Shown: in pieces, positions 1 to 11,560 of the stretch | How positions within the stretch are numbered: position 1 is the first letter of the stretch | How the letters are laid out: each line of letters begins with the position of its first letter | Assembly (NCBI GenBank): GCA_030549335.1 | Contig: CM060183.1 | Coordinates: 23,448,552 to 23,512,551, forward strand | Length of the DNA: 64,000 nt | From: Pontederia crassipes | Lineage: Eukaryota; Streptophyta; Magnoliopsida; Commelinales; Pontederiaceae | Direction: 5' to 3' | The notes under the pieces: generated by a model | What the model was told of the DNA's origin: nothing | Database searches by the model: none | Seen by the model: the letters and a program-made list of their open reading frames with translations, nothing else | Made by a program: the position numbers and the translations under genes

Positions 1-1040
1 AACAACTTTAATCTTCCTGATTGACAAAATTACAATTCTGTTGAACTTCAATTTGAAAATTGTCTCGGGTCTAAAATTGAATTGTAATCTTGCCCTCCTA
101 GATTGTTTGAGATCAATCAACATGAAGTGTGAGAGGAATTTGATGACTTCAACTATTTGAACGTGAAAAAGGCCCAATTTCAATTTGTTAATTTGGTCTA
201 GAATAGTTGAATTGAGGAGTTAAAAAAACATGAATTCGTCATAGTGATCTAATTTACTTAAATGAATCTTGATTATAAGTAACTCCACATGGTTGACATC
301 CGTGTTGTGTTATAGAAAATAGATGCTGAAAATTTTGACCAGGCTGCACAATATGAATAATATGGACCGAAACCATCAATATGATTAGGATGCTCTCGTT
401 TCACCCTCTCCCCTTGTCACTTATAAAAAAGATATAATTTTTAAAACTGTTCAGCATATTAGGAGTAGTCATTCGATATTTTCAACAGTCAAACATTATC
501 CTTCTTAACTATTATTTGTATAATTTCTATATACATGATGCGGATAAGAGGAAATGTGTTGTATTAGCGAAAACAAATTTTAAACTCGCTATGACAAATT
601 ACGAAGATGGTTGTGAGGAAAAAGGTGTCGAATTCTCGATATTAATACAAACAAAAGTTGTATAAGGATTAAGCAAGTTTGATTGACATAACTAGTTAAT
701 AGAACTGTGTTCCAATAAGTTCTTGGGAATTAGTAGTTCCATATTCGATTTTGTCAAATGCTAGTAATCTGCTGGAGGTTGTGATTGTCCAGGGCTCGTA
801 AGGGTATAAAAGAGAAAGCTATAGCAGGACTTGAACATAAACAGTAAAATGTTATCACCCTGAGGCAGTCCAAAGTAATCCCACTGCTAGTCTGATATTA
901 TCGTTGTCGTTCATTCTGTGAAGACAAAGCTGCACTAGTCATGCGATGTTGTATGTGATATACATTTATCTGAATATGTACCTCTGTTACTGAAGTAGGA
1001 AATTTAAGAATCTTCATATAATTGTGATATCCATGAGCTT
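1..1040. other. AT-rich intergenic DNA, nothing recognised
   Basis: No open reading frame of recognisable protein type, RNA gene or repeat end is visible. If the CACTA-like element ending at 2148 is long, this stretch may be its interior, but no transposase similarity was seen here. Confidence 0.5.
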
Positions 1041-1530
1041 CAAATTTAAGGATCCGGCCACCGCGGCGGCTAGATCTGCCCGCCGTGCGCGGACGACGGT
1101 CGGATCTAGCCACCGTGGCGGTCGGATCTGACCGCTGCCGCGCACGGAGGGCGGCCGGATCTGGCCGCTGCCGTGGCTGGATCAAAACGCTGTGGCCAGA
1201 TCTGGCCGGCCGCCACAAGCGCATTGAGATAGCACGGAGGGCGGAAGCTAGGAGAGAGGTCGGACGATGGGGCCGGGGAGCCTACCTGCGCCGAAGACGG
1301 AGGTTACAGAGGCGGCGACGGGTCGACTTGCTGGCGGCGGAAGGCGACTTCAGTACTTGTTCAGGCGACGAGCGAGCGCAATGCAGGTGGCGGACACAGG
1401 CATCGGCGGTCGATGATCTAGCTGGCGGAGCGCTGATGCCGGGAAGGTCAACGGAGGACGCCGCCGAACTTCTCTTGCGCTGGCGATCGAGTAGAAGAGA
1501 AGGAAATCGAGGAAGTGACAGTGGGTCGGA

Positions 1531-1540
1531 TATTTATATA
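1531..1540 (-). promoter_or_regulatory. TATA box of the CACTA element
   Basis: The minus strand reads TATATAAATA between the AT-rich subterminal repeats and the GC-rich leader, the expected position for a transposase promoter. No transcript evidence is available from sequence. Confidence 0.45.
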
Positions 1541-1606
1541 GCCAATTTTTTATGGTCAAAATCATCGAAAAGTAGGTAAATACAATAAAATATTAATTCA
1601 AATTAA

Positions 1607-2092
1607 GACGGTCAAACCCGCTAGATAAACTGTCAAAATATTCGACAGTTCTCCAAATCGTCAAAACTTTCAACGGTTTTAACCGTCGAAATATATAATA
1701 ATATATATCAAGTGAAAGAGAGTTATATAAATTATAATCTTCCTTTTCGACGGTCAAAACCATCGAAAACATTTAAAATAGAATTAAAATCAGTTAACAT
1801 TCCAACGGGGACGGTTCCGTGAAACGTCGCTACTTTCGAAAAATAAAATATAGATAACCCATTAACGTTCAGATATTTCGACGGCTAAGATCGCTGAAAG
1901 TTTCGACGGATACGTGAACCGTCGAAAGACAAGCATGGAAACGGATCAGCGAGTTTTAATATCTTCGATGGTTACGAAGTTTCGATGAATTTTCAATCGT
2001 CGTAAGTTCAGACGGCTAAAACCATGGAAAAGTTATCCGACGATAATTTCGACGGATTATTCGATCCGCCAAAAAATTCGTCGGTATTTTAG
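1607..2092 (-). repeat. CACTA subterminal repeats (TTTCGACGGT type)
   Basis: More than ten degenerate direct and inverted copies of a unit around CGACGGTTAAGACCGTCGA lie next to the CACTA terminus. Subterminal arrays of this kind are the known transposase-binding sites of En/Spm-type elements. The binding role here is inferred from position and family. Confidence 0.68.
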
Positions 2093-2148
2093 ACAATTTT
2101 TTGCCCATAAAAAATGAACCATAAAAAATCGGAGTTTTTCTTGTAGTG

Positions 2149-2504
2149 CTAGGCGTGCAAGAATAACATTATGAAAAGAAATAATACTCCACAAATGGCT
2201 CGCTCTACACGATAAGCAGGAAAAAACACCTCTTTATTGACTTTTCAATTTTTTTAATGTTTTGCACAAAAAGAAAAAAGTGTAATTAATGGTAAATATT
2301 CATGTGTTTTGTAATGTGGAAATTTAATACCTTTTAAATAATTAATGTCAAACCATTTAATTAACTCAATGAATTTGAAATTAAATGACCAAAATCATCA
2401 TGCACATAGAATCTCTTTCCTTTCGTCACACTGCTATAAGAAAATAGAACTTCTCAGATGAGTGAAAATGTATCACTAATAATAATATGTGGTACATATG
2501 TAAT
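2149..2504. other. AT-rich spacer between CACTA end and gypsy element A
   Basis: Nothing recognisable is seen. The last five bases before the retrotransposon (2505-2509, AAAAC) are its left target-site duplication. Confidence 0.6.
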
Positions 2505-2509
2505 AAAAC

Positions 2510-3627
2510 TGTAACACCTCAAGATTTACGTGAAAAGATAAAAAGTTGATAAGTTAAAAATGGAATTTGTGTATAGATAAGCTTTGAGAAGAAGAAAAGA
2601 AAGGAAAAGAAAATAAAAGTAATAGATAAAGTGATTAAATTAGATTATTAGTTAAGATTATACATAAGTTTCATAATTATATTTGATAAAAAAATAACAT
2701 TTAATCTCGGATTAATCTTTAGCCCAACAGAAGTCAAAGTCTTCTCCTTTATAAATAAGTCAGCATTCCTTTGTCAGAAAATATATTTTTCTTTCTACTT
2801 TGAGCCATTGTTTCTCCCTCCTCGATGCGCGCGTGTGAGTGCTTCGGTCGGCCAACTAATCTCTGGTCAACCCTCTGTTAAAGGATGCCAGACTTCTCAT
2901 CGAGAACATCTCCTTCTTCTCAAAAATCATATCGTAAGTTAGTTTGTTCAGGTAGTTCTGTCTGAACAAGGTACGTGAAATTTTGGATTCACTTTTGGAT
3001 GTAATTTCTTGATAAATTAATTAAGAACTTGAAAAATTAACACATATTTATTGGTCTCTGTTTATCTAAGAATAGATTCCTTTTTGTTCCATGTCGAAAG
3101 CATGCCTATATTAGTCAAAAAGTCAGATTAAAGTTTCGATTTTTCGGCACCATAGTTCCCTTGTATAGGAACCCGCCCCGAGTTGGATGAATCGACCTGG
3201 GTTCACCAAGGATGGAAGACGCTCGAGGTGCGTTGGTGGAATCTGACCCGGACTCGGTCTTTGCCCAGCTCAGATTTACAAGGACCGACTCGAGTTCCGT
3301 GGTCGTCGACACGCACGGCTCCATTTTCACAACGCGAGATCAGGCCCGCACTCTAGTATACCCAACCCGAGTTTTGGAGGATGTTGGGGGGAAGAAATCA
3401 ATGTGCTCACCGGGACCGAGTCTCCCATGACCTGATGGCCCGACCCCCGTCAGAGTAAATCTGGTCCGAGTTTGACTATACCCTGCCCGGATTCTACGTC
3501 GATTGCAAAACTAATTTTCTATTGATTCATAGATATGTTAAAAGTCTATTTTTCCCTTGTTATGATATTGATGAACTGACATAACAGATAGATAAATATG
3601 AAAAGATAAAAGTTGAAAAATTGACAT
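2510..3627 (+). repeat. 5' LTR of element A (3' part deleted)
   Basis: Alignable by eye with 7939 to about 9105 of the 3' LTR, including the shared run at 2521-2600 and the CCGACTCGAGT/CCGAGTTTG-rich middle. Similarity stops at about 3627, where gag coding sequence begins directly. About 1.2 kb of LTR, the PBS, the leader and the start of gag are therefore missing. Confidence 0.8.
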
Positions 3628-4470
3628 AACCACCGCTAGATGGTTGGAAGTTATTAAAGAAACCTTCGACCTCATGAAATGTGTGGAAGGAAAGAAGGTA
3701 CTATTTGCAACAAACAGATTCACATGGTAGGAATTGGTGCAGCACCACCAAAGCCATGACATGCTTTGGAAGGACTAAAATATCTTGGGCAGAATTTAAG
3801 AAACTCTTTGAAGAACAATTTTGCCCAGCTTACAAGAGAGGCGTGAAGCGTGAAAAATTCATGCAACTGACTCAGGAAAATAGGTCGGTGTCCGAATATT
3901 TGATCAAATTCATTCGACTTGGGAAGTACGGGCCCCATGATGGTGAGCATAATAGGGCCAACCAATTCATAAATGGCCTTCATTATGGTCTAAGATTAAA
4001 AGTTTTGTCAAGGAGATGCCACACATTACACGAAGCGGCAAGCCTACTCTATTGAAAAGAGGAGTGACTAGGATTCAATAAGAGAGGAAGTCAAAGAGCA
4101 CTACCAACTAAAACTCGTCTCAGAAGGAGGGCGGCCAACAACAGTGATAAGAAAATCGTCGCAATGATCGGACGAGGCCTTACAACCCTCCCTAACTATC
4201 GCACCAGGCCTAGCAAAGTCCACCACAATAAAGGCCCTAACAATCATCACAACAGATGGGCCAACAGCTCAACAGCAGATGCATCCACCAGCACAAGCCC
4301 CGCAGGCCCAGTCGCGAAGCTTATATGCACATTTTATAGGCGAGGACATTTTGAAGAATGTAGGGTGAAGAACAGGACTTGTTTTCATTGTGCAGCAGTA
4401 GGTCACTACATCAAGGACTGCAATGGGCAGAACTTGGCAGGCGCATGGAATGTAAATCGGTTGGTCCAAG
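3628..4470 (+). pseudogene. gag of element A (capsid part and CCHC knuckle), broken
   Basis: Three stretches read as gypsy gag. The first resembles the capsid start (around 3630-3715, including IKETFDLM). The second, 3720-4055, contains SWAEFKKLFEEQFCPAYKR and REKFMQLTQENRSVSEYL, the usual retrotransposon gag segment. The third, 4164-4470, holds the zinc knuckle CFHCAAVGHYIKDC, a correct CX2CX4HX4C pattern. Stops at about 4053 and 4068 and a shift near 3715 break the frame. The start codon is lost in the upstream deletion. In a live element the product would be the capsid/nucleocapsid protein. Confidence 0.82.
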
Positions 4471-5095
4471 GAAGAGTATACAATATGGAAGCCAAAGAGC
4501 CTCAGGAAGATGTCGACGTTATAAGGGGTACTCTTTCTATCTCTGAACTCTTAACTATTGTACTATTTAATTCTAGAGCTACATACTCTTTTATATCAGA
4601 AGAGTGTGCAAAAACATTGGAGGTCTCAGTGAAGGACCTTCTACATGAGATGGGTATCATCATTCCTATGGGAGTGTTGTAGACTACTAGATATCTGCCT
4701 GAAGTGCCAGTTACTATTGATGGGCAACATTATTATGCAGATTTAATAATTATCCCAATGTATGACTACGATGTAATCTTGGGAATAAATTGATTGTCAT
4801 ATCATGATGCAATCATTTTATGTAAAATGAAGAAGGTGGGTATCGAGACAAAAGGCAAGCCAAAGGCAACCATAAGAGGAACTACTCGAGGCAAAAAAGA
4901 TAAGAAGCTGATGACCTCTGCAATGAAGGCATGCAAGCTACTGCATAAAGGATGTAGAGGATTCTTTGCCAGCGTAGTGTCCACTAACTCACTAGAGCTC
5001 CATCAAGTGGAAATAGTGAAGGATTTCCTAGATGTATTTTCGGAGGATATCTCGGGAGACCACCAAGAAGATATTTTTTGTCACTATTTGAAATA
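4471..5095 (+). pseudogene. protease and linker of element A, active site lost
   Basis: The aspartic protease segment reads LFNSRATYSFISEECAKTL, where working members, including element B in this window, have LFDSGATHSF. The catalytic D-S-G is therefore N-S-R, so the protease would be dead even if expressed. A TAG at about 4681 interrupts the frame before the PMYDYDVILGIN segment. The linker toward reverse transcriptase ends near 5075 with SLELHQVEIVKDFLDVFSED, typical of the region just before gypsy RT. Confidence 0.8.
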
Positions 5096-5398
5096 GTATA
5101 ATAAGGACTTCTTTCATCCTCTTTGGTATTGAAATTTCTATGCAAAAGCCATAGTCAATAAATTGATTTTATTTTGTCACTATTTGAAATAATTTAATAG
5201 TTTTCTTTCTATCTATCTCTATCTGGCATTGAAAATTTTATGAACATCCATTATCAACACACTTTTTTTAGAGGGCACTATCAACACAATTGATTATATT
5301 CTTTGTCTTTTTAAGGCTGGCTCGTCCATGGCCTTAAGACTAGTTTCTTTGCATGTACTATAATCCTCAGTCACTAGATTTTAATATCAAAGCAAAGG
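5076..5398 (+). other. Unrelated AT-rich patch replacing the start of RT in element A
   Basis: After VFSEDISGD the expected first 100-130 residues of reverse transcriptase are missing. In their place lie about 300 bp of AT-rich sequence with no pol similarity. A direct repeat, TTTGTCACTATTTGAAATA, occurs at about 5078 and again at about 5173 inside the patch. It may be filler DNA from break repair or a small decayed insertion. Confidence 0.55.
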
Positions 5399-5399
5399 T

Positions 5400-6390
5400 G
5401 TGCTCCAAGATAAATCTCAAAAGTGGTTATCACCCCTACGAGTGGTTGAAGAAGATATTCTGCAAACGACATTCCACTCCTGCTATGGACATTATGAATT
5501 CGTGGTGATGCAATTTGGCCTGACAAATGCACCGGCAACTTTTATGGATATGATGAATAGGGTATTTCAGTTTCATTTGAATTAGTTTGTCATCGTATTC
5601 GTTGATGACATTGTGGTTTACTCAGAGAGCCATGATCAACACCGGGAACATCTGAAGACAATTTTGAAAACATTGCGACAATATAAGCTCTATGAAAAAT
5701 TTTCAAAATGTGAATTTTGATTAGAAGAGATCATGTTCCTCGACCATATAGTATCAAAGGATGGGATCTCAGTAGATCCATTTAAAGTGGAAGCATTTAA
5801 GAAATGGCCTCAACATAAGAATGCATATGTAATTAGAAGGTTCTTGAATTAGTAGGACACTATCGGAGGTTCATTCAGAACTTCTCCAACATAGCAGCAC
5901 CTTTGACCTAAGAAAGGGAGAGAAATATGTATAGATTACAAGGTGTGAGCAGAGCTTTCAAGAATTGAAGAAGAGGCTGAGTACAGCTCCCATTCTCACC
6001 ATCCTAGCTGGAATTGGTGGGTACATGATTTACAACAACGAATGTGGAACAGGTTTGGAATACGTGCTAATGCAACATGGTAAAGTTGTAGCCTATGCAT
6101 CCAGACAATTGAAAAGGCATGAAGTGAATTATTCCACACATGATTTGGAGTTAGCAGTTATAGTCTTCGCTCTAAAGACATGGAGACATTATATCTATGG
6201 AGAGGAGTTTAAGGTCTTTACAAATTATAAGAGTTTGAAGTATGTGCTCACTCGGAGAGACCTCAACATAAGATACAGAAAATGGATGGAATTGATGAAG
6301 GATTATGAATTTTTTATCAATTACCATTTAGTAAAACCCAACTAAGTGATAGACACACTAAGTCAAAAGTGGAAAGGATCACTTACCTTT
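5400..6390 (+). pseudogene. reverse transcriptase (C-terminal part) and RNase H of element A
   Basis: From 5430 the reading matches gypsy [20 protein letters not shown], then after a TAG the catalytic strand [23 protein letters not shown] with the DD pair, then [15 protein letters not shown]. The track changes frame near 5850. RNase H follows at 5965-6345, with [20 protein letters not shown] and [16 protein letters not shown]. Several in-frame stops and an internal shift make it non-functional. It is homologous over its length to 38588-39586 of element B on the other strand, where the same segment is nearly uninterrupted. Confidence 0.85.
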
Positions 6391-7905
6391 CTCAGATTAA
6401 GAAGATACGAGATGATACAAGAATTGATCAAGTGTAACCCAAGACCCGAAATGAATGGTGCCTTCATGATGATGCAGTGTATTGAGTTGGACTTGGTGAA
6501 CAAGATTATCAAGGTTGAACCTATAGACCCATAGTATAAAGATATGATGAAGAGATGTGATTCGGATGAAGAGGGCCTATAAATTTCAAGTGATGGTGGG
6601 ATCAGATATAGGAACTGCTTATGGGTTCCTAATGATTCAGCTCTAAGAAGGAAAGTACTAGATGAATGTCATAAATCTAAATTTGTTATTCATCCAGGTA
6701 GAAAAAAAATGTACAAAGATATTCAGATGAGCTTTTGGTGGTCAGATATGAATGGAGAGATTATTGAATATGTGTCAAAATGTATAATGTGTGAACAAGT
6801 CAAAGTGGAGCACGAAAGGCCCTATATATTCATTAAGATCTTGGAAATCCCATAGTGCAAATGGGAAGAAATAACTATGAATTTCGTGACCAATTTGCCT
6901 CGCAGACAGAAGAGTCACGATGCTATATGGGTGGTAGTGGATCGACTGACCAAGGTGGCCCACTTTTTACCTAGGAAGATGAAGCAAACTATTGAGAACT
7001 TAATGGATCTATATATAAAAGAGATAATAAGGCTACATGACAATCCGATAGGGATATCAGATTCACCTCAAAATTTTGAAAAAGTCTATAAAAAGCTTTT
7101 GGCACAAGGCTTAATTATAATATTGCCTTTAACCCTCAGACTGATGGTCAGTCAAAGAGGACCATTCAGACCATTAGAAAATATGCTCAAAGCTTGTACT
7201 ATAGACTGGCATAGTAGTTGGAATGATCACCTGTCATTAATAGAATTTGCTTATAACAACAGTTACAACTCCAGTACAGGCATGGCTTCATTTGAGGTCT
7301 TATATAGCAGACCATGCCGAGCACCCACATATTGAGATGAAGTATGAGAAAATAAGATTTTGACTACTAAACAATTAAAGTAGACTATGGAGTATGCAAA
7401 TAAGATGAAAATAATAAAGAAGAAGATGAAAGCAGCTTAGAATAGGCAAAAGACATATGTTGATAAAGGAAGAAGAGAATAAATCTTTCAGCAAGGTGAT
7501 AAAGTATTGTTGAAAGTTTCTCCTACTAAAGGAATGATGCAATTTAGCAAGAAAGGAAAATTAAACTCAAGATATGTTGAGCCTTTCGAAAAATTAGACT
7601 TAGTAGGAGAAGGGGCTTTCAAGTTAGACTTACCTTCATCATATGCAAGAGTGTACAATGTTTTTCAACAATGTTTTTCATGTGTCTCTTTTGAGGAAGT
7701 ATAAGCATGATGAGACTAATGTGATCCGAATCGATGATCCTAATCTCAAGGAGGATCTCACATCTGAAGAACAACCAATCTAGATATTGAAGTTTCAAAT
7801 GCAAAAGCAAGAAAACAAGGAAGTACATCATCAGGGCAATGAAGCCACGTGGGAATTGGAGGAAGAGATGCACCAATATTTTTCCCATTTGTTCGGTGAG
7901 TAAAA
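6391..7905 (+). pseudogene. integrase and chromodomain remnant of element A
   Basis: The zinc-binding N-terminus is seen near 6660-6800 (ECHKSKFVIHPGRKKMYKD, then CIMCEQVKVEHERP). The core begins at 6877 with MNFVTNLPRRQKSHDAIWVV and continues to NNSYNSSTGMASFEVLYSRP near 7255-7320. The C-terminal GPF-type segment (7507-7640) precedes a weak chromodomain at 7740-7900 ending ATWELEEEMHQYFSHLF. There are many stops. Part of the catalytic core between the second aspartate and the glutamate is shifted out of frame. The product would insert the element; the chromodomain of such elements is thought to steer integration to heterochromatin. Confidence 0.83.
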
Positions 7906-7925
7906 TTCAGGAACAAATTTTCTTT

Positions 7926-7938
7926 AAAGGGGTAATAA
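7926..7938 (+). other. Polypurine tract of element A
   Basis: AAAGGGGTAATAA directly abuts the 3' LTR, the position and composition required for plus-strand priming. Element B has a closely similar tract. Confidence 0.7.
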
Positions 7939-10354
7939 GGTAACACCCCAAGATTTTCTTGAATTAAATAATTAGATAAATAAAATATTTATTTATTTAA
8001 TTTTGAAAATTCAGTTAAAGTAAAAGATAAAAAGTTGATAAGTTAAAGATGGAAAAGAAATAAGTTGTAGATAAGACTTTGAGAAGAAGAAAAAAAAGGA
8101 AAAGAAAAAAAGATGAAGTAATTAAATTAGATTATTAATTAAGATTATAGATAAGGTTCAGAATTAGATTTGGGAGAAATTTAACATTTAATCCCGGATT
8201 AATCTTTAGCTCAAGTCAAAGTCTTCTCCCCTATAAATAAGCCCCTTTCGACCTTCGGCCTCCCTTTGCCAAAAAAATAGATTTTTCTCTCTACTTTGAG
8301 CCCTTATTTCTCCCTTCTCAGTGTGCATGTGCGAGTGCTCCAACCGGCCATCTAATCTCCGATCAACACTGTTAAAGGACGTCGAACTTATCGTCAAGAA
8401 CATCTCAGTCTTCTTGAAAACTATGTCCAAAGTTAGGCTGTTCAAGTAGTTTTGCCTGAACAAGGTACGTGGAATTCTAAGTTCACTTTTGAATGTGATT
8501 TCTTAATAGATTAATTAAAAACTCAAAAGATTAAGGCATGATTATTGATCTCTGCTTGTCTAAGAATATATTCATTTTTGTTCCATGTCGAAAGCATGTC
8601 TAGATTAGTCAAAAAGTTCGATTGAAGTTTTAGTTTTTCGGCACCGCAGTTCCCTTTATAGGAACCCGACCCGAGTTTGATGAACCTGACTCGGGTTTAC
8701 AAAGGATGGACGACGCTCGGGGTGCGCTATCAGAATCTGACTTGGATTCGATCTCTTCTCGGCCCATGTTTACATGGGCCCGACCCGAGTTCCCTAGTCG
8801 TCGACACACACGGTTCGATTTCCACAATGTGAGATCAGGAACGTGCTCCAGTACACTCGGCCTGGGTTCTGGAGGATGTTTGGGGAAGAAATGGATGTGA
8901 TGTCCCGGATCGAGTCTCCCATGACCCGATCCGCATTAGAGTAAACCCGGCCCGGGTTTGACTGTACTCGGCTCGAATTCTGCACCGATTGCAAAACTGA
9001 TTTTCTATTGATTCATAGATATGTTAAAAGTTTGTTTTGTCCTTATTATTATATTGATGAACTGAATTGATAGATAAATATGAAAATATAAAAGCTGAAA
9101 AATGGGATCCTCGTGTGCATTGTTTGTTATAATTAAAGTTAAAGAAAGGAAATCCTTGTCGTCCTACTTGGGTAACCTAGAGAAGTCCAAGTCTATTTTT
9201 GTGAGTAAGTAAATGCTCACCGGGTCCTGGTGTGATCTCCCTTGATCTACTTTTTATAGTCACATGAAAGTGTCATGTTAATTCATAATAAAAGAAGTCG
9301 AGCTTGTCCCGGATCGAGTCTCCCATGACCCAATCAGCATTAGAGTAAACACAGCCCGGGTTTGACTATACTCGGCCCGAATTCTGCACTGATTGCAGAA
9401 CTAATTTTCTATTGATTCATAAATATGTTAAAAGTTTGTTTTGCCCTTATTATGATATTGATGAACTGAATTGATAGATAAATATGAAAAGATAAAAGCT
9501 GAAAGATGGGATCCTCATGTGCATTGTTTGTTATAATTAAAGTTAAATAAAGGGAATCCTTGTCGTCCTACTTAGGTAACCTTGATAAGCCCAAGTCTAT
9601 TTTTGTGAGTAAGTAAATGCTCACCGGGTCCTGGTGTGATCTACCTTGATTTACTTTTTATAGTCACATGAAAGTGTCATGTTAATTCATAATAAAAGAA
9701 GTCGAGCTTGTTTAGGACAACAAACATAGAAGTCCTTAATAAATGTCTAAAGTAAAAGATGTAATGAAATGTACTAAAGAAGAATTGTTATAAAAAGAAA
9801 AGTATAGAAAGAATAAAAAAGAATGAAAATCAAATGTAAAGTTTGGCATTGTTATTATATGTTATTTGATGTATACGACTTAATTGCTAATCTTGTTCTA
9901 TTTAAATTATTGCATCCATTTGTGTTATTCCATGTACTAAGCGTATTTTGCTCACAGATATTCCATGTTCCTGTGTTTGAACCCCACATATAATTGATGT
10001 CATAGATGGAGGCGCGTGCGACAGTGGAGTTCGTGATGATGCAGTTGCACATTAGAATCAATCTTAGATTTTGCTATTAGAGCTCCCTTAGTTTATTTTG
10101 ATGTAATAGAAATTTTATAGTATGTGAAAGTAGAAGACTTCTCGGAACAGAAAATAGTTAGCTTCCATATTATATTCTTACTTTAGTTATTATTATTTAT
10201 TATGAATTGATCTATTTCCACATTTTTATGAAAATAGTATTATTGTTCTTTGTCGTCTTATTGTATTATGAAAACTCATAAAGAATTATGTGTATAAGTA
10301 ACATCGGCCCAATTAGCCTTATGTATTAGGAGGGCGAAATATGAGGGCATTATA
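7939..10354 (+). repeat. 3' LTR of element A (2.4 kb, with internal duplication)
   Basis: Begins GGTAACACCCC, a mutated TGTAACACC, and ends near CATTATA at 10354 just before the right AAAAC duplication. It contains a 404-bp tandem duplication at 8901-9709. The non-duplicated length would be about 2.0 kb, like the LTRs of element B. No coding content. Confidence 0.8.
8901..9709 (+). repeat. 404-bp tandem duplication inside the 3' LTR of element A
   Basis: Two head-to-tail copies, 8901-9304 and 9305-9709, both starting TGTCCCGGATCGAGTCTCCC and ending GTCGAGCTT, with only scattered differences. The 5' LTR is cut off inside this segment, so whether it carried the duplication cannot be told. Confidence 0.85.
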
Positions 10355-10639
10355 AAAACTGTTGGTCATAAATTAAGTTAAAAAATTATGAAAAAAGTTA
10401 TGATGGATGGGACATTTCTATGATCACATTTTTATTACAAAGCCAACATTAAAATTCCAGAAAAAATTAAAAGATTAATTCTTCACTTTTTTTTTATTTT
10501 TATGACTACTCCATGTTGTTTCATGATGATTTTTCTTCCATCACTTAAAATTATGTTATAATATTGTTTTTTATTACTGTTAAATGATTTTATCCTTATA
10601 CAATAAAATGAAATGGTTAGAATACTTTTTTGTAAGTTA

Positions 10640-11560
10640 GAATTAGTATTAAACCGAAAATATCGATTTCACAAAAACCGTCGCGTGAGATTACAATTGA
10701 TTTGTTCTTTTAAATCAAAGCAATTCATATAAAAAACATAGTATTAGAGGGAGAAAAAGAGAGAGAAAGCAAACACAAAATGCACGAGTAATTATTGACG
10801 AGGTCCGGTCACACCTTGACCCACGTCCTCATTCTGACTTCTCGACTTCGAGACCGTCGGAGATTTCACTAAATTCTTCCTTAATTTCAAATGGGAAAAG
10901 AAAGAATGTCATTTACATCAATCACATATTCTCCGCTTCGAGAGGTAAGACAACATCTCCTCCTATGAAGCTAATCTTTTCTCTTGTTCAAGATGTAAGA
11001 TTTGGAACATCTTCCACACAAAAGCTTTCATAATCTTTCTGAAAAGGATTTCTCTCTTTTACAGTAGAATGCTCACCAGAGTGGATGAGAGAAAGAAAAG
11101 AAAATTAAAATGATAATTTCAAGAAAAAATATCTTCTTTTGATTTCTTGAAGTTTTACTTCAATACATAGATGGGTGCCTTTGATTTTGACTTTGGCACT
11201 CCTTTTATAGTTTCAGTATGTGAAAAATATCTCTAAAATTTATTTCACATTTTTCTCCTTGAAATATAGCGTTACTGTTCATTTCAGCAATGAATCAGTC
11301 GATCGTATTTATGGATCGGTCGACCGGTCTATATGATCGTTGCGTTGATTTTGTTCACTGACCGCAGCTGGTCGATCGACCGATACATCAGCCGGTATCA
11401 TCTCGGCGTCGACCGGTATAGATAGTCTCGTCATTGAATCTGGAAAGTGCATGCATTGATCGGTCGACGGGCATACTGGATCGGTCGACCGATGCTATCT
11501 CGACCGATTTTCATTCTATCGACCGGCAAATTGATCGACCTGCACTATTTTGAGCATAAC
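10640..11560. repeat. LTR-like repeat fragment with GGTCGACC palindromes
   Basis: This stretch has a GA-rich block, a CTCGACTTCGAGACC-type block, CTTTTATAG near 11200 that could be a TATA box, and, at 11287-11545, about eight imperfect copies of the palindrome GATCGGTCGACCGATC. The layout resembles the leader side of a plant retrotransposon LTR. No partner LTR, PBS or pol sequence was found, so it may be a solo or fragmentary LTR. Boundaries are approximate. Confidence 0.4.

Larger units (their letters stand above)
1041..2148 (-). mobile_element. CACTA (En/Spm-like) transposon end, 5' side, minus orientation
   Basis: Read on the minus strand, the element begins at 2148 with CACTACAAGAAAAACTCCGA, a typical plant CACTA terminal inverted repeat. 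It continues through about 500 bp of subterminal repeats built on TTTCGACGGT and its complement, then a TATA box, then a GC-rich segment (about 1045-1525) like the leader and first exon that CACTA transposase genes often carry. The opposite terminus is not in the window and no transposase frame was recognised, so the element either continues to the left or is truncated. The inner boundary at 1041 is only where the base composition changes. Confidence 0.72.
2510..10354 (+). mobile_element. Ty3/gypsy chromovirus element A, degenerate, complete ends
   Basis: The element starts TGTAACACC at 2510 and ends near 10354, flanked by AAAAC at 2505-2509 and again at 10355-10359. The right terminus has decayed (CATTATA where TGTTACA is expected). 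Order inside: truncated 5' LTR, gag with CCHC finger, protease, reverse transcriptase, RNase H, integrase, chromodomain remnant, polypurine tract, 3' LTR. Every frame is broken by many stops and frameshifts. The pol order and the C-terminal chromodomain-like segment point to a chromovirus, probably Tekay/Del; the clade is inference. No primer-binding site remains, because the deletion that removed the 3' half of the 5' LTR also removed it. Confidence 0.88.

Noticed and set aside
1085-1579. 164-codon Arg/Gly/Ala-rich plus-strand frame
   Set aside because: It is a by-product of the GC-rich leader of a minus-strand CACTA element; no domain and no start context.
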